Below are positions 26,638 through 36,900 of a stretch of DNA of 64,000 nucleotides, piece after piece. The stretch covers positions 1-64,000 of the forward strand of contig DLHO01000012.1 of the NCBI GenBank assembly GCA_002483265.1. The letters are read 5' to 3'. The translations under genes and the position numbers were made by a program. The stretch comes from Flavobacteriales bacterium UBA7666 (lineage in GTDB: Bacteria; Bacteroidota; Bacteroidia; Flavobacteriales_D; Crocinitomicaceae). A model generated the notes under the pieces. The model was not told the origin of the DNA. It saw nothing but the letters and a program-made list of their open reading frames with translations, and did no database searches. Every line of letters starts with the position of its first letter. Positions within the stretch are counted from its first letter, which is position 1.

Positions 26638-28329
26638 ATGAAAACAACCGTTATACTTCTAATGCTGGGATTTAGTCTGTCCTCGCACGCAACTACCTTT
26701 TTTGAACAACTCTGTGCTTTTAATCCGAATTGGAGCAAATACAAGCATTGCGTTCCTGTGGAGAATGAGCGCGTTTTTCTGTCGGATAAACAGTACATTC
26801 AATCGCATTTAGAATTGGTTCTTGGAATATTGAAATCTGCCGATGTACTCCACTTGAATGAAAAGCAGCTTACTATGCGGACGCATTTAATGGCTGTTCT
26901 TTCGGATTATCGTTTGCAAGGAGTTTTTCCCATAAATTATTACCGTTCGGAACGAATTCCGGTGTTTATTGATGAGCACAATACCCATTGTGCTGTTGGT
27001 TATTTAATGAAGGAAAGTGGATATGGAAATCTGGCACGAACAATTTCAACAACTGATAATTACATCTGGGTAAAGGATTTGAAAGATGAACAAGTCATTG
27101 AATGGCAGCAATTATCCGGTTTTTCGTTGGAAGAATTGAAATTGATTCAGGGAGCTTATGATTCGTATATGCCTTTTGCACTGGAAGCACCAAATAGAAT
27201 TGAGATTCCACAAAAACCAGAAGTCATAGCTTTGACTTTTAAGCAGAAAGATTTGGATCATGCTGAAAGCAAAACGGGAAAGAATAAATTTTGGATTCGT
27301 GGAGAAGGGAAGGAACGTGTTTTACATGGAAGATGGGAACAAAACTATTCTCCTGCTTTACCTTGGATTGTTGGGTTTTATCAAGATGGAAAACGGGAAG
27401 GGAAATGGTTGGAGTATTATCAGGGAACGGATCAGTTGTGCAGAACGGAGCATTGGAAGAATGATAAGTTAAATGGCATCCGTACACGTTTTGACCGCAG
27501 TGGAAATGTAATTGAAGAAATCTTGTTTCAGGATGGGAAAGCAATTCTAAAAACAAATTATGAGCTGAATCAATCCTTAAAGTATGTGAGAAAACCACTT
27601 GGAGACAATGAGGTTTGGACGGAAATTTATGATTTGGGTGGAGTGATGATGATTGCTTCCGGACATGAAACGATTCACAATCCGGGAAATTTGCAATGGT
27701 TTCAGAATATCGAGTTAACAGCATTGAATACAATATCTCTCGCTTCACAAGCATACTCAGATACCAGATTGACTGTGGGATCTAATTCGTCTAATGAACT
27801 TGGTTCGGTTCGTTTGTATGACGAACCACCATTGGTAGAATACATCAAACAAGGAGATTGGAGTTATTATGAAGATGTGCTGAATGTGAACTTATCGGTC
27901 CTGGCTTCAACTGAATCTCATCTGATTCATGAATATTTAACAGGAAGATTGAAGAGTTTTGGAAGAGGATCCTCTTTGGGCCCTATTGACTTGAAAACTC
28001 CTGAAAGCAATTCGCGTTTTGATTCTTTAAAAGTGAATTTTTCGGATGGAAATATGAATTGGTTGAATGGTTATTCTAAAAAAGTAAGGTCACGCATGGA
28101 ATTCGAATGGTTTACACCGGAGGAATTTTCCGGTTCGGCAATTTTGCCGATCAGCTCAATCTACAATCCATATGGTCATCAACGTTATAATGTTTGGTCT
28201 CAATTAAAAAGTGTTGGTTTTGTGAATGAAAACGATGAAAAGATCAATAAGTGGTATCATTATGACGAGTATGGACAGCTGTCTAAAGTGGAGGAGTTTT
28301 TGAAACCACAAAAAAGGATGTTTCACTAA
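26638..28329 (+). CDS. secreted protein with MORN-like repeats
   Basis: This 563-residue protein has a signal peptide (MKTTVILLMLGFSLSSHA). The N-terminal domain (about 20-180) contains a block I recall as conserved in Bacteroidota, IDEHNTHCAVGYLM then KLIQGAYDSYMP. The middle (about 240-310) has MORN/YwqK-like repeats: GFYQDGKREGKWLEYY, EHWKNDKLNGIRTRF and GNVIEEILFQDGK. A last such motif (EYGQLSKVEEFL) ends the protein. YwqK-type repeats are often antitoxin-like or surface-associated, but no toxin is adjacent. There is no sorting domain. Confidence 0.75.
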   Translation: MKTTVILLMLGFSLSSHATTFFEQLCAFNPNWSKYKHCVPVENERVFLSDKQYIQSHLELVLGILKSADVLHLNEKQLTMRTHLMAVLSDYRLQGVFPINYYRSERIPVFIDEHNTHCAVGYLMKESGYGNLARTISTTDNYIWVKDLKDEQVIEWQQLSGFSLEELKLIQGAYDSYMPFALEAPNRIEIPQKPEVIALTFKQKDLDHAESKTGKNKFWIRGEGKERVLHGRWEQNYSPALPWIVGFYQDGKREGKWLEYYQGTDQLCRTEHWKNDKLNGIRTRFDRSGNVIEEILFQDGKAILKTNYELNQSLKYVRKPLGDNEVWTEIYDLGGVMMIASGHETIHNPGNLQWFQNIELTALNTISLASQAYSDTRLTVGSNSSNELGSVRLYDEPPLVEYIKQGDWSYYEDVLNVNLSVLASTESHLIHEYLTGRLKSFGRGSSLGPIDLKTPESNSRFDSLKVNFSDGNMNWLNGYSKKVRSRMEFEWFTPEEFSGSAILPISSIYNPYGHQRYNVWSQLKSVGFVNENDEKINKWYHYDEYGQLSKVEEFLKPQKRMFH

Positions 28330-28662
28330 ATAAAGCACCAAACAGGTGAATTTTAGAATTCGATAATTCGCAAAGAATAGTCTTCGCAAAGATACGAACA
28401 GATTTGAGGTTAATAATCTTATAATCAAAATATTAAATAATTTTTAACCATTAAAATCCCTATTATAACCGATAACCAATAGAAAAGCAAAAGCGGTATT
28501 CAGTTTTACCTGGATACCGCCTACTTTGCTTTACTTTACTTATGTTGGGTTGGTGTTGATTCTAAAGAAAGAGTTCAAAAATGTTCTTAAGAATTCAATT
28601 GTTTAATATGAAATTCTGAGTTTGAACTTTTTAAACCATTTTACCTTTTGAACATCTTTTAG
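28330..28662. other. intergenic region between convergent genes
   Basis: This 333-nt AT-rich gap holds one clear hairpin (28493-28520, listed separately). The minus strand also shows TATCTTTG near 28393, which fits a -7 box pointing antisense to the secreted protein gene. No gene is supported. Confidence 0.5.
28482..28520 (-). terminator. terminator of the padR-pspC operon
   Basis: On the minus strand the stem pairs GCGGTATCCAG with CTGAATACCGC (one mismatch/wobble) and is followed by the T-rich cttttgcttttc. It lies about 140 nt after the PspC-domain gene. Confidence 0.6.
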
Positions 28663-30159
28663 TTAATCCTCATATGCCTCGAAAGGTTCATCTGCATACA
28701 TCACTCCGACGTATTCTTTTCCATCGACTAACACTTCCTGATCATTGATGAACAGTTTCTTTCCTTGTGGAACTTCAATGATGATTTCTATTTCCTGATT
28801 TCTCAATCCATCTGTCAATGGGAAAGAATAGTATGGATCTACCATTAGTTTATTTCCTTCAACATGTAATTGGTGTTTAATGCGCATGCTTCTTTTTTGA
28901 GCGGATGTACGGTCAATACCATGAGCGCTGAAAACCTGAGAAACATGGAATAAGCTATCGTTTGACTCTCTGTATTTTACGTGGACTCCATGCTCCATAA
29001 TTTGTTTGTTGTGTACAGAGATAAAATCAATTCCACCGTTACTCACAATTCTTCTGTTGTTTACGATTAATGGAAGTTCTTCTATTTGTAATTCGTTTGC
29101 ATTAATAGTCAAGTGTTGATTTTCAACTTCAGAATAAACCTCGTAATCTCTTGCCGAATTAATGGAACCCATGATTCCAAGGATGATTCCGACAAAGATT
29201 ACAGTAGGAAGAATAATGAAGTTCAATTTGTAGTATTTATTCACTTTACCAATAAGTAATCTGACACCAATTGCAATCGAAAGCAATGGTCCTGCAAATC
29301 CAACGAGAAGAATTCCTAGCCAGATCAAGGAAAATGATTTGTTTACCGGAGAAACCAGTTGAAGGAATTCATATAAGGAAGCGAATTCTTGATCTCCAGT
29401 CATTGGTACCACATCAATTATTCCGCTAACAATTAAAGAGAATACAATTAGCCAGATCAAGGCTCCGCCGATAAGAAATACGCCAAAGATCTTTCCGATG
29501 AAGCGTAGCACATTTGTCGCCTGATTGGTCAGATGTTGATTATTTGCTTTGAACTTATTTGCCGCATTGATGGTATCGTCTTTTAACCGATTGGTTGTTT
29601 TTTCAAACTCTTCCTTTAGTGTATCAATATTGACAGGTTTCCCTTTCATTTGAAGACGCTCAGAAGGAGTTTTAGCGCTAGGAACAATTACCCAAAGAAG
29701 AATGTAAACCGGAACACCGAAGCCCATAAATCCGAAGATTACGAAAATGACACGGATGATCACCGGATCGATTCCTAAATAGGAGGAAAGTCCGGAAGCA
29801 AGTCCACCAAGCATTGCGTTGTCCATATCTCGATACATGCGTTTTTGACCGCTAGAATCTTGATTTGACTGGTTTTGCTGCTTTGGTTGTTCAGCTTCTT
29901 CGGTAATTTCTTCTGGCTCACCAAGGGAAGAGATTGCTTTTTCAATGTCACTGATTGTTACAACCTGACGTGTTTCTCCCAAGTATTGAGTCAATAATTC
30001 TGCAAAGCGCATCTCAATGTCTTCGACAATTTCAGTAATTCCTGATTCGTTTGCCAGAGAAACTTCTAATTTCTTCAGGTAAGTTTGTAAGCGGTCGTAT
30101 GCATCTTCTTCGATGACAAACAATTGACGACCTAAATGTATTGAAAGTGTTTTTTTCAT
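28663..30159 (-). CDS. PspC domain membrane protein
   Basis: This 498-residue protein has a soluble N-terminal part (1-100). The PspC domain (about 104-165) follows, with MLGGLASGLSSYLGIDPVII and the hydrophobic VIFVIFGFMGFGVPVYILLWVIV. Three more membrane segments lie at about 215-330. The C-terminal 150 residues are a soluble domain with beta-rich character, probably periplasmic. PspC-type proteins sense or respond to envelope stress. Its start is 2 nt after the padR stop codon, so PadR probably controls it. This PadR-PspC arrangement is common in Bacteroidota. Confidence 0.88.
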   Translation of the reverse strand: MKKTLSIHLGRQLFVIEEDAYDRLQTYLKKLEVSLANESGITEIVEDIEMRFAELLTQYLGETRQVVTISDIEKAISSLGEPEEITEEAEQPKQQNQSNQDSSGQKRMYRDMDNAMLGGLASGLSSYLGIDPVIIRVIFVIFGFMGFGVPVYILLWVIVPSAKTPSERLQMKGKPVNIDTLKEEFEKTTNRLKDDTINAANKFKANNQHLTNQATNVLRFIGKIFGVFLIGGALIWLIVFSLIVSGIIDVVPMTGDQEFASLYEFLQLVSPVNKSFSLIWLGILLVGFAGPLLSIAIGVRLLIGKVNKYYKLNFIILPTVIFVGIILGIMGSINSARDYEVYSEVENQHLTINANELQIEELPLIVNNRRIVSNGGIDFISVHNKQIMEHGVHVKYRESNDSLFHVSQVFSAHGIDRTSAQKRSMRIKHQLHVEGNKLMVDPYYSFPLTDGLRNQEIEIIIEVPQGKKLFINDQEVLVDGKEYVGVMYADEPFEAYED

Positions 30160-30161
30160 GA

Positions 30162-30494
30162 TCAGTTCTTTTTAGCAGTTAATGTTTCTACAGCATGTTG
30201 AAGCTCATTCCATGTAATTTGAAGTGCTTCTAACGTGTTTTTTCCTCCTTCAGTGATGGAGTAATATTTTCTGGGCGGACCAGAAGTGGATTCTTCCCAG
30301 CGATAGGTGAGGAGTTCAATATTCTTCAAGCGAGTTAACAACGGGTAAAGGGTTCCTTCCACCACAATCAGCTTTGCTTGTTTCAGTTGATCCAGAATTT
30401 CGGAAGGATAAGCTTCTTTTGAATTCAGGATGCTGAGAATACAGAATTCCAGGATTCCTTTCCGCATTTGGGCCTGAGTATTTTCTACATTCAT
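30162..30494 (-). CDS. PadR family transcriptional regulator
   Basis: Starting at the ATG at 30494 (MNVENTQAQMRKG), the protein has 110 residues, the usual length for a short PadR. A longer in-frame start at 30548 would lie in the promoter and is rejected. The winged helix is visible as KGILEFCILSILNSKEAYPSE, the recognition region around VEGTLYPLLTRLKN and the wing near ESTSGPPRKYYSIT. It probably represses its own operon with the PspC gene. Three AGTACTA copies surround the promoter. Confidence 0.93.
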   Translation of the reverse strand: MNVENTQAQMRKGILEFCILSILNSKEAYPSEILDQLKQAKLIVVEGTLYPLLTRLKNIELLTYRWEESTSGPPRKYYSITEGGKNTLEALQITWNELQHAVETLTAKKN

Positions 30495-30497
30495 GAC

Positions 30498-30555
30498 AGT
30501 ACTATTTATGACACAAATATATGTATAAATTAGTACTATGCAATACAAAGTACTA
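30498..30555 (-). promoter_or_regulatory. padR promoter with three AGTACTA operator candidates
   Basis: On the minus strand, TTG (30543-30541) and TATATTTG (30521-30514) are 19 nt apart, matching the Bacteroidota promoter layout. AGTACTA occurs at 30498-30504, 30532-30538 and 30549-30555, that is before the start codon, in the spacer and upstream of -33. The copies are 34 and 17 nt apart. They are good candidates for PadR binding sites. Confidence 0.6.
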
Positions 30556-30686
30556 AAAAAATGAAAAATAATTTTTGATTAGCATGTTATTTATTTGAAA
30601 ATCAATTATTTATATAGTTTGTTGCGTTGATTATTTTTTTACTTCTTTAACAATTGCCTGATTTAAATTGGATTAATATTGTTCTC

Positions 30687-31151
30687 ATGATCAAATACGT
30701 GTTTCTTTTTGGATGCTTTTTTGTGTTGAAAGCCAATGCACAAAATGCGGCATTTATCCATTTGGAAGATGTTGTTTGTCAGTTAAAATCCTATAGATTG
30801 CTCATGTATACTTCTGATTCACTGGAAAATCGAATCCGGATTTATGACGATTCCATAAGGGATCTTTATCCAAATTATTGCACAATCGGAGGTAGTGTAA
30901 GACAGCCGGAGAAATGGCTTTTCGATTATAAGCGTATGAGTAAAGAGCAAGAGGAATTGCTGGCAAAATACAATCTCATTTTTGATTCCTTAAATAATGA
31001 AATAAGGATAGAATTAAAAAGTATTTCGGAGCAGTATTGTGTGCTTAATAATATTGATGCGTTCTTTATAAGTAGTGAACCACCGTTGTTCGGAATAGTG
31101 CCAAAGGATGTTTCGGAAGAATTTGCTGCTTATATTGTTTCATTGGAATAA
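30687..31151 (+). CDS. small secreted protein of unknown function
   Basis: The ATG at 30687 gives 154 residues with a signal peptide (MIKYVFLFGCFFVLKANAQ). An earlier in-frame start at 30654 only adds a polar extension. The mature part is mostly alpha-helical in character (SMSKEQEELLAKYNLIF-like heptads around the middle) and resembles OmpH/Skp-type helical proteins in composition, though I cannot assign it. It stands alone between divergent padR and convergent rpsA. Confidence 0.6.
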   Translation: MIKYVFLFGCFFVLKANAQNAAFIHLEDVVCQLKSYRLLMYTSDSLENRIRIYDDSIRDLYPNYCTIGGSVRQPEKWLFDYKRMSKEQEELLAKYNLIFDSLNNEIRIELKSISEQYCVLNNIDAFFISSEPPLFGIVPKDVSEEFAAYIVSLE

Positions 31152-31279
31152 AACCACATAGAAATATAGATCACATAGTTTTTAATAAAAGGAGAAATAG
31201 GTTGCTGATTGGCTATGAATGATTGTAATAATTAAGATGCTTAAAATTGTCTCTATGTATTCTATGTGACTATGTGGTT
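31151..31279. repeat. CACATAG-type intergenic inverted repeat
   Basis: AAACCACATAG just after the secreted protein gene is complementary to CTATGTGGTT at 31270-31279. ATCACATAG and CTATGTGA lie inside. A related stretch (AACCACATAACGCACATAGA) lies at 8937-8956. It may form a large loose hairpin that ends the transcript. Confidence 0.5.
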
Positions 31280-31303
31280 CAAAGATAACACAATACGGGG
31301 TAA

Positions 31304-31342
31304 ATAAAAAAATCCCGCTGATCAAAAGACCAACGGGATTCA
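31304..31342 (-). terminator. rpsA terminator
   Basis: On the minus strand, AATCCCGTTG pairs with CAGCGGGATT (one wobble) and runs into a T7 tract. It lies about 20 nt after the rpsA stop codon. Confidence 0.85.
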
Positions 31343-31361
31343 TTATTTTAAAAGATTGAGA

Positions 31362-33164
31362 TTACTCTCCGCCTTCCATTTTTTCTTTCAACGCAGCTAA
31401 AGCATCTAAGTCACCCAAAGTTGATTTCTCATTACTTGAGTTGTTTGCTTTAACAGCTTGTGATGTAGAAGAACCAGCTCCAGCTGCTCCTTTTTTATTA
31501 CCAGTTGCTGCAGGCTTAGATACTTTCTCATCTGTTCCGTCTTCAAACGTACGTGTATGAGAAACTACGATTTTCTTAGACTCCTTGTTGAATTCAATTA
31601 CTTTAAAGTCAAGAGTTTCTTCCACTTTCGCGTTAGAACCATCTTCTTTACGTAAATGTTTAGAAGGACAAATTCCTTCAACTCCATAAGGAAGTGCTAC
31701 GATACCAGCTTTATCTTTTGTTTCGATAATAGTACCTTGGTGAACAGAACCTTCTCCGAAGATAGTTTCAAACACATCCCATGGATTTTCTTCCAATTGT
31801 TTGTGTCCTAAAGAAATACGACGGTTTTCACGATCGATTTCCAATACAACTACTTCCATTTCGTCACCTACCTTACAGAATTCAGATGGGTGCTTGATTT
31901 TCTTTTGCCAAGAAAGGTCAGAAATGTGGATCAATCCGTCAACACCTTCTTCCAATTCTACGAATACACCGAAGTTAGTGAAGTTGCGAACTTTTGCATG
32001 GTGCTTAGTTCCAACAGCATATTTAGCTTCGATTGCAGACCATGGATCCGGCATCAATTGTTTAATACCTAATGACATTTTACGTTCCTCACGATCCAAA
32101 GTCAAGATAACAGCCTCAACTGTATCACCAACTTGCATGAAGTCTTGAGCAGAACGTAAATGTTGAGACCAGCTCATTTCAGAAACGTGAATCAATCCTT
32201 CAACTCCTGCAGCGATTTCAACAAATGCACCGTAATCAGCTAAAACAACAACTTTACCTGAAACTTTATCACCAACAGCTAAGTTTGTGTCTAAAGCATC
32301 CCATGGATGTGGTTGTAATTGTTTTAAACCTAAAGCGATACGTTTCTTATCATCATCGAAGTCTAAGATTACAACGTTCAATTTTTGATCTAATTCAACA
32401 ATCTCTTCTGGGTGGTTAACACGTCCCCAAGAAAGATCTGTAATGTGAATTAATCCATCTACTCCACCTAGGTCGATGAACACACCATAAGAAGTAATGT
32501 TTTTCACAGTACCTTCTAATACTTGTCCTTTCTCTAAGCCAGAGATGATTTGTTTCTTTTGTTCTTCCAATTCTGCTTCGATCAACGCTTTGTGAGAAAC
32601 AACTACGTTTCTAAACTCTTGGTTAATCTTAACAACTTTGAATTCCATGTTTTTACCAACATATACATCGTAATCACGGATAGGCTTCACATCGATTTGA
32701 GAACCTGGCAAGAATGCTTCGATACCAAATACGTCAACGATTAAACCACCTTTAGTACGACATTTCACGAAACCAGTAATTACTTCACCAGTACGTAATA
32801 CGTCATTTACGCGAATCCATGCTTTGTGCATACGAGCTGTACGGTGAGAAATAACCAATTGGCCACTTTTGTCTTCCTGACACTCAACGAATACATCTAC
32901 TACATCACCAGCTTTTAATTCAGCATTGTAACGAAATTCTGAAGCAGGAACAACCCCTTCAGATTTGTAACCAACATTAATGATTACTTCTTTTTTGGAA
33001 ACTGCGATAACAGTACCTTCAATAACTTCTTTCTCGTTAATTGAAGTAAGGGTTTTTTCGTAAACGTCAGCTAGTTCTGAACGTTGTGCTAAAGTGTACC
33101 CGTCTAACGCTAATGCGTCCCAATCAAAATCCGCAGATCCCTGCGCGTTAATTTGTTTTGCCAT
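31362..33164 (-). CDS. rpsA: 30S ribosomal protein S1
   Basis: This 600-residue protein has six S1 RNA-binding domains at about 38-105, 124-190, 210-280, 297-365, 382-452 and 470-535. Domains 3 to 5 share the motif GVDGLIHITDLSW or close variants. S1 helps the ribosome bind and unfold messages; Bacteroidota rarely use Shine-Dalgarno pairing, so its role may be larger there. The C-terminal 60 residues are a low-complexity Ala/Gly/Ser/Asn tail ending in an acidic LDALAALKEKMEGGE. It is a single-gene unit with its own promoter, structured leader and terminator. Confidence 0.96.
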   Translation of the reverse strand: MAKQINAQGSADFDWDALALDGYTLAQRSELADVYEKTLTSINEKEVIEGTVIAVSKKEVIINVGYKSEGVVPASEFRYNAELKAGDVVDVFVECQEDKSGQLVISHRTARMHKAWIRVNDVLRTGEVITGFVKCRTKGGLIVDVFGIEAFLPGSQIDVKPIRDYDVYVGKNMEFKVVKINQEFRNVVVSHKALIEAELEEQKKQIISGLEKGQVLEGTVKNITSYGVFIDLGGVDGLIHITDLSWGRVNHPEEIVELDQKLNVVILDFDDDKKRIALGLKQLQPHPWDALDTNLAVGDKVSGKVVVLADYGAFVEIAAGVEGLIHVSEMSWSQHLRSAQDFMQVGDTVEAVILTLDREERKMSLGIKQLMPDPWSAIEAKYAVGTKHHAKVRNFTNFGVFVELEEGVDGLIHISDLSWQKKIKHPSEFCKVGDEMEVVVLEIDRENRRISLGHKQLEENPWDVFETIFGEGSVHQGTIIETKDKAGIVALPYGVEGICPSKHLRKEDGSNAKVEETLDFKVIEFNKESKKIVVSHTRTFEDGTDEKVSKPAATGNKKGAAGAGSSTSQAVKANNSSNEKSTLGDLDALAALKEKMEGGE

Positions 33165-33183
33165 TTGGCTTTTTCTACTTGTA

Positions 33184-33245
33184 TTTCAGGATGTTTCGTA
33201 TTCCCTGAAAGAAATTAATAATAAACTGTAAACGAAACTTACAGT
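33184..33245 (-). promoter_or_regulatory. structured rpsA leader
   Basis: Two perfect 7-bp hairpins lie in the untranslated leader: ACTGTAA/TTACAGT (33225-33245) and TTTCAGG/CCTGAAA (33184-33210). They sit between the promoter and the start codon at 33164. S1 represses its own translation through leader structure in Escherichia coli; a similar role is inferred here. Confidence 0.5.
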
Positions 33246-33266
33246 GTTTTCCAACGAAAACGGGTG

Positions 33267-33297
33267 CAAAGATACAACTATTACTTTTATTTACAAA
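33267..33297 (-). promoter_or_regulatory. rpsA promoter
   Basis: On the minus strand TTTG (33297-33294), a 19-nt spacer and TATCTTTG (33274-33267) match the Bacteroidota -33/-7 consensus very well. The predicted leader is about 95 nt. Confidence 0.65.
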
Positions 33298-33916
33298 GAG
33301 TTGCGGAAAGAATTTCTGTAAATAATTAATCAACTTTAATAGGGAGTGAATTGTCTAATTGTCTGGATTTTAAATTATTGGAATCTTACCATTAAATTTT
33401 CGCTACCTGAAACGGTTTAGTTAATAAGAAGAGTGAACGATGCTAACTATTCGAATTCGCTTACTGATCACTATTTTAACTCCTTTTTTAAAGCATTTAT
33501 GAAGTTGGAATGTAAAGTGAATATGAATTGATTCAGCTGCTTATCACTAGTTGATCGAATAAAATTAATATTGAAATCCTAATTGTTAATTAAATTAATT
33601 TAATTGGTTACTTTTGTGAAGAAAAATGTAAAATAAAGTCTGGGAATGTTAAAATAACCATGCAAGCATAATTTTTTTAATTGATATATCACATAATTTG
33701 ACTTAAGTTGATGTTTATCAATGACTTAACTAAATATTAATATTTGTAACTAGCTTATTAATTGAATTATAATGCCGAATTTTGTCTCGAAAAATTGGAA
33801 TCTTAAATGTTAATATTCGGCTATAGAGATAAAATGAAAGATTGCAACCACTAAATATTCATGGAAACGGTCTCACTTAAATATAATGGCGTCATTAAAA
33901 TAACTAATACACTGCG
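33298..33916. other. long AT-rich region before the SprB-like gene
   Basis: This stretch of 619 nt has no supported gene. It is rich in TTAATTAAATTAATTTAATT-like runs near 33587-33605. TACTTTTG at 33609-33616 fits a -7 box and would give the giant gene a leader of about 290 nt. No hairpin terminator was recognised. Confidence 0.4.
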
Positions 33917-36900
33917 ATGAAAACGAAAACTCTACCAGCAACCCCGGATATGGGATATATCCGTATTGCACTCTCTGTCGTTCTCTTGCTGTCCACATGT
34001 TTTGCATACGGACAACCTGGAAAGAGCGGAGCAGCAACCATTACTGCTCTCAATACTGTAGTGAACTGTTACAGTCCTGTTACAAATAACGTAACTGCGG
34101 GATCTACTTCTGTTACTGTGAATAATTCAGGAGGAAATAATTGTAACTGGGAATGTGGTGATATGGTGATGATTTATCAGGCACAAGGAGCAACTATTAA
34201 TACCGCAGATGCTCCTACTTATGGTGATATTACAGCATATAACAACTCCGGGTTGTATGAATTTAATTATGTTACTTCTGCAGCCGGGAATACTGTAAAC
34301 TTGCAAAATCCACTAGCGAACAATTATACTGCTACCGGAAGAGTACAATTAGTTAAAGTTCCTTCTTACACTACTTTAACTGTCAATGCAGGCGCTTCAA
34401 TTGTTCCTATTTTATGGCAAGAAGGTGGTGGATTCAGAAAAGGAGGAATTGTTGCAATTCATTGTGTGGGTACGGTGACGGTGAACGGGATGATTCAGGC
34501 AACTTCTTTTGGTTTCAGACCAGGTGCAACTGAACAAAATTCGAGTGGAACAGGAACGAATTTCGTTTCATCTTATGTTTCAACAAACTCAAGTGATGGC
34601 GGTGAAAAAGGTGAAAGTATCGCTGGCTTTGGTGTTGAATACACTACAGGAGCTTATAACCGTGGAGCACCTGCTAATGGTGGTGGAGGCGGAAATGGTC
34701 ACAACGCCGGTGGTGGTGGTGGTGCCAATGGATTGAATGGAACACCATGGAACGGACAAGGTATCATGTGTACCGCTTGTCCGGGGGCTGCGGCCTGGGT
34801 ATTAGATCCATACGTAACTGCTAATGGAAATGTATTGACTACTTCTTCCGGAGGTGGACGAGGAGGATATTCTTATGGTTCCAGTAACCAAAACGCGATA
34901 GTGACAGGTCCGGGTAATACAAACTGGGGTGGTGATAACCGCGATCCAAACGGTGGATTGGGTGGAAGACCTTTAACAATTGCTCCACAAACCCGCATCT
35001 TCTTTGGAGGTGGAGGTGGAGCAGGTGACTCGAATAACGGATCGAATGCTCCGGGAGGAAGCGGAGGTGGTATTATTTACATCATTGCTCCAAACGTAAC
35101 CGGATCGGGAAGTATTGTTGCTCAAGGTGGGGCTGCTATTAATCAGATTTCAAATAGTAATGGTTCTGCAAATGATGCTCCTGCCGGTGGTGGTGGTGGT
35201 GGAACCGTTATCATTAAGGGTACGGTTGCCAATTCACTAACCTTAGATGTCGTTGGTGGAAAAGGAGGAGATCAAGGTCCTCTTGGTAGTGAAAGCGAAG
35301 GTCCGGGCGGCGGTGGCGGTGGCGGTTATATTGCAATAACTGCAGGATCTCCTACACTGACAATTGCAGGTGGACAAAGTGGTATGACTCTGTCAAGTTC
35401 CTTAACTGAATTTGTTCAAAATGGAGCAACAGATGGAGGTACCGGTCAAACAGGAACAATTCCAAGTACATTTATTAACTACACGGTTACAGATATTTCA
35501 GCAACTGTAAATACTCCTATTTGTGTTGGGAATGCGATCAATTTCACTACGGTTGTTTCAACTCCGGGTGGTACGTATGCCTGGACGGGTCCAAACGGAT
35601 ACACTTCTACAGCTGCGAATCCAACGATAGCGAGTGCAGCATTAACTCATACAGGGAATTATCAAGTTATTTATACAACTCCTGGAGGATGTAAAGATAC
35701 CTTCTTATTGGCGGTTGTTGTAAATCCAAGACCGGTAATTGCGCTGGTTGGCACCAATTTATCTTGTGCAACTCCTTGTAATGGAAGTGTAGCTTTGAAC
35801 TTCACAACTTTAACAACACCTGCTTATACCTTTGCATGGAGCAATGGAGCAACAACTCAAAATATTTCAAGCTTATGTGCTGGAAACTTTGCTGTAACAG
35901 TAACGGACGGAAATACATGTACAGCTGCTGCTAACGTCAATATTACTGCACCAACACCTGTTTCGGCGACGCTAGCTGCGGTAAATGCATCTTGTAATAA
36001 TACGTGTAACGGAAGTATTACGGTAACTCCTTCAGGAGGAACACCCGGGTATCAATATAGTTTGAATGGAGCACCAAATCAGGCTTCTAATAGCTACACG
36101 GCTTTATGTGATGGAGCTTATACGGTTCAAGTAACAGATGCAAATGGTTGTTTTGTAAATGTAAACACGACGATTACGGAACCTCCGGTTTTAAATATTG
36201 CATTGGTTTCCACAGTTCCTTCAACTTGTGCTACGAGTAATGGTTCATTAACAGTCAGTGCTTCAGGTGGAGCAGGTGGATACATATTCACAGTTGGTGC
36301 TGTATCACATGCTTCCGGTACTTTTACAGGACTTGCTCCGGGAACTTATAACGTTATTGTAACAGATGCAAATGGTTGTACCAAAAATCTTTCTGTTACT
36401 GTGGCTTCAACGGTTTCACCGACAGCTTCTATACTAAGTCAGCAACCGGTAAGTTGTTTCGGTGGATTTAACGGATCCGTTATTATCGGAATCACCGGAG
36501 GGACTCCATCTTATACATTTTCATTATCGCCCGGACCAACGAATCAGGCATCTAATGTATTCAACAATTTGGCAGCAGGAAATTATGTTGCTACTGTAAC
36601 AGATGCAAATGGTTGTATCGCAACAGTTCCGGTAGTATGTGTTCAACCTCCTCAGTTAACATATACAACAACTGTAACAAATGCGACTTGTGATGGCCTT
36701 TGTAACGGACAAATTCAAATTACTCCTGCAGGAGGTACGGCACCTTATGATTATTCGCATGACAATGGTTTGACTTTTACTCTTGCGAATCCAATTATCA
36801 ATCTATGTGCTGGAAACGTGGATGTGGTAGTACGTGACTCTAAAGGATGTTTGACCAATTCAACGGTTGTCATCACTGATCCGGCACCTCTTTCAGCTAC

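Noticed and set aside
26638..28329. Toxin-antitoxin system based on YwqK-like repeats
   Set aside because: The protein has a signal peptide and no toxin gene lies beside it.
28204..28428. A 74-codon hydrophobic minus-strand frame with a -7-like box upstream
   Set aside because: Two thirds of it overlap the 3' end of a well-supported plus-strand gene and the hydrophobicity follows from AT-rich antisense codons.
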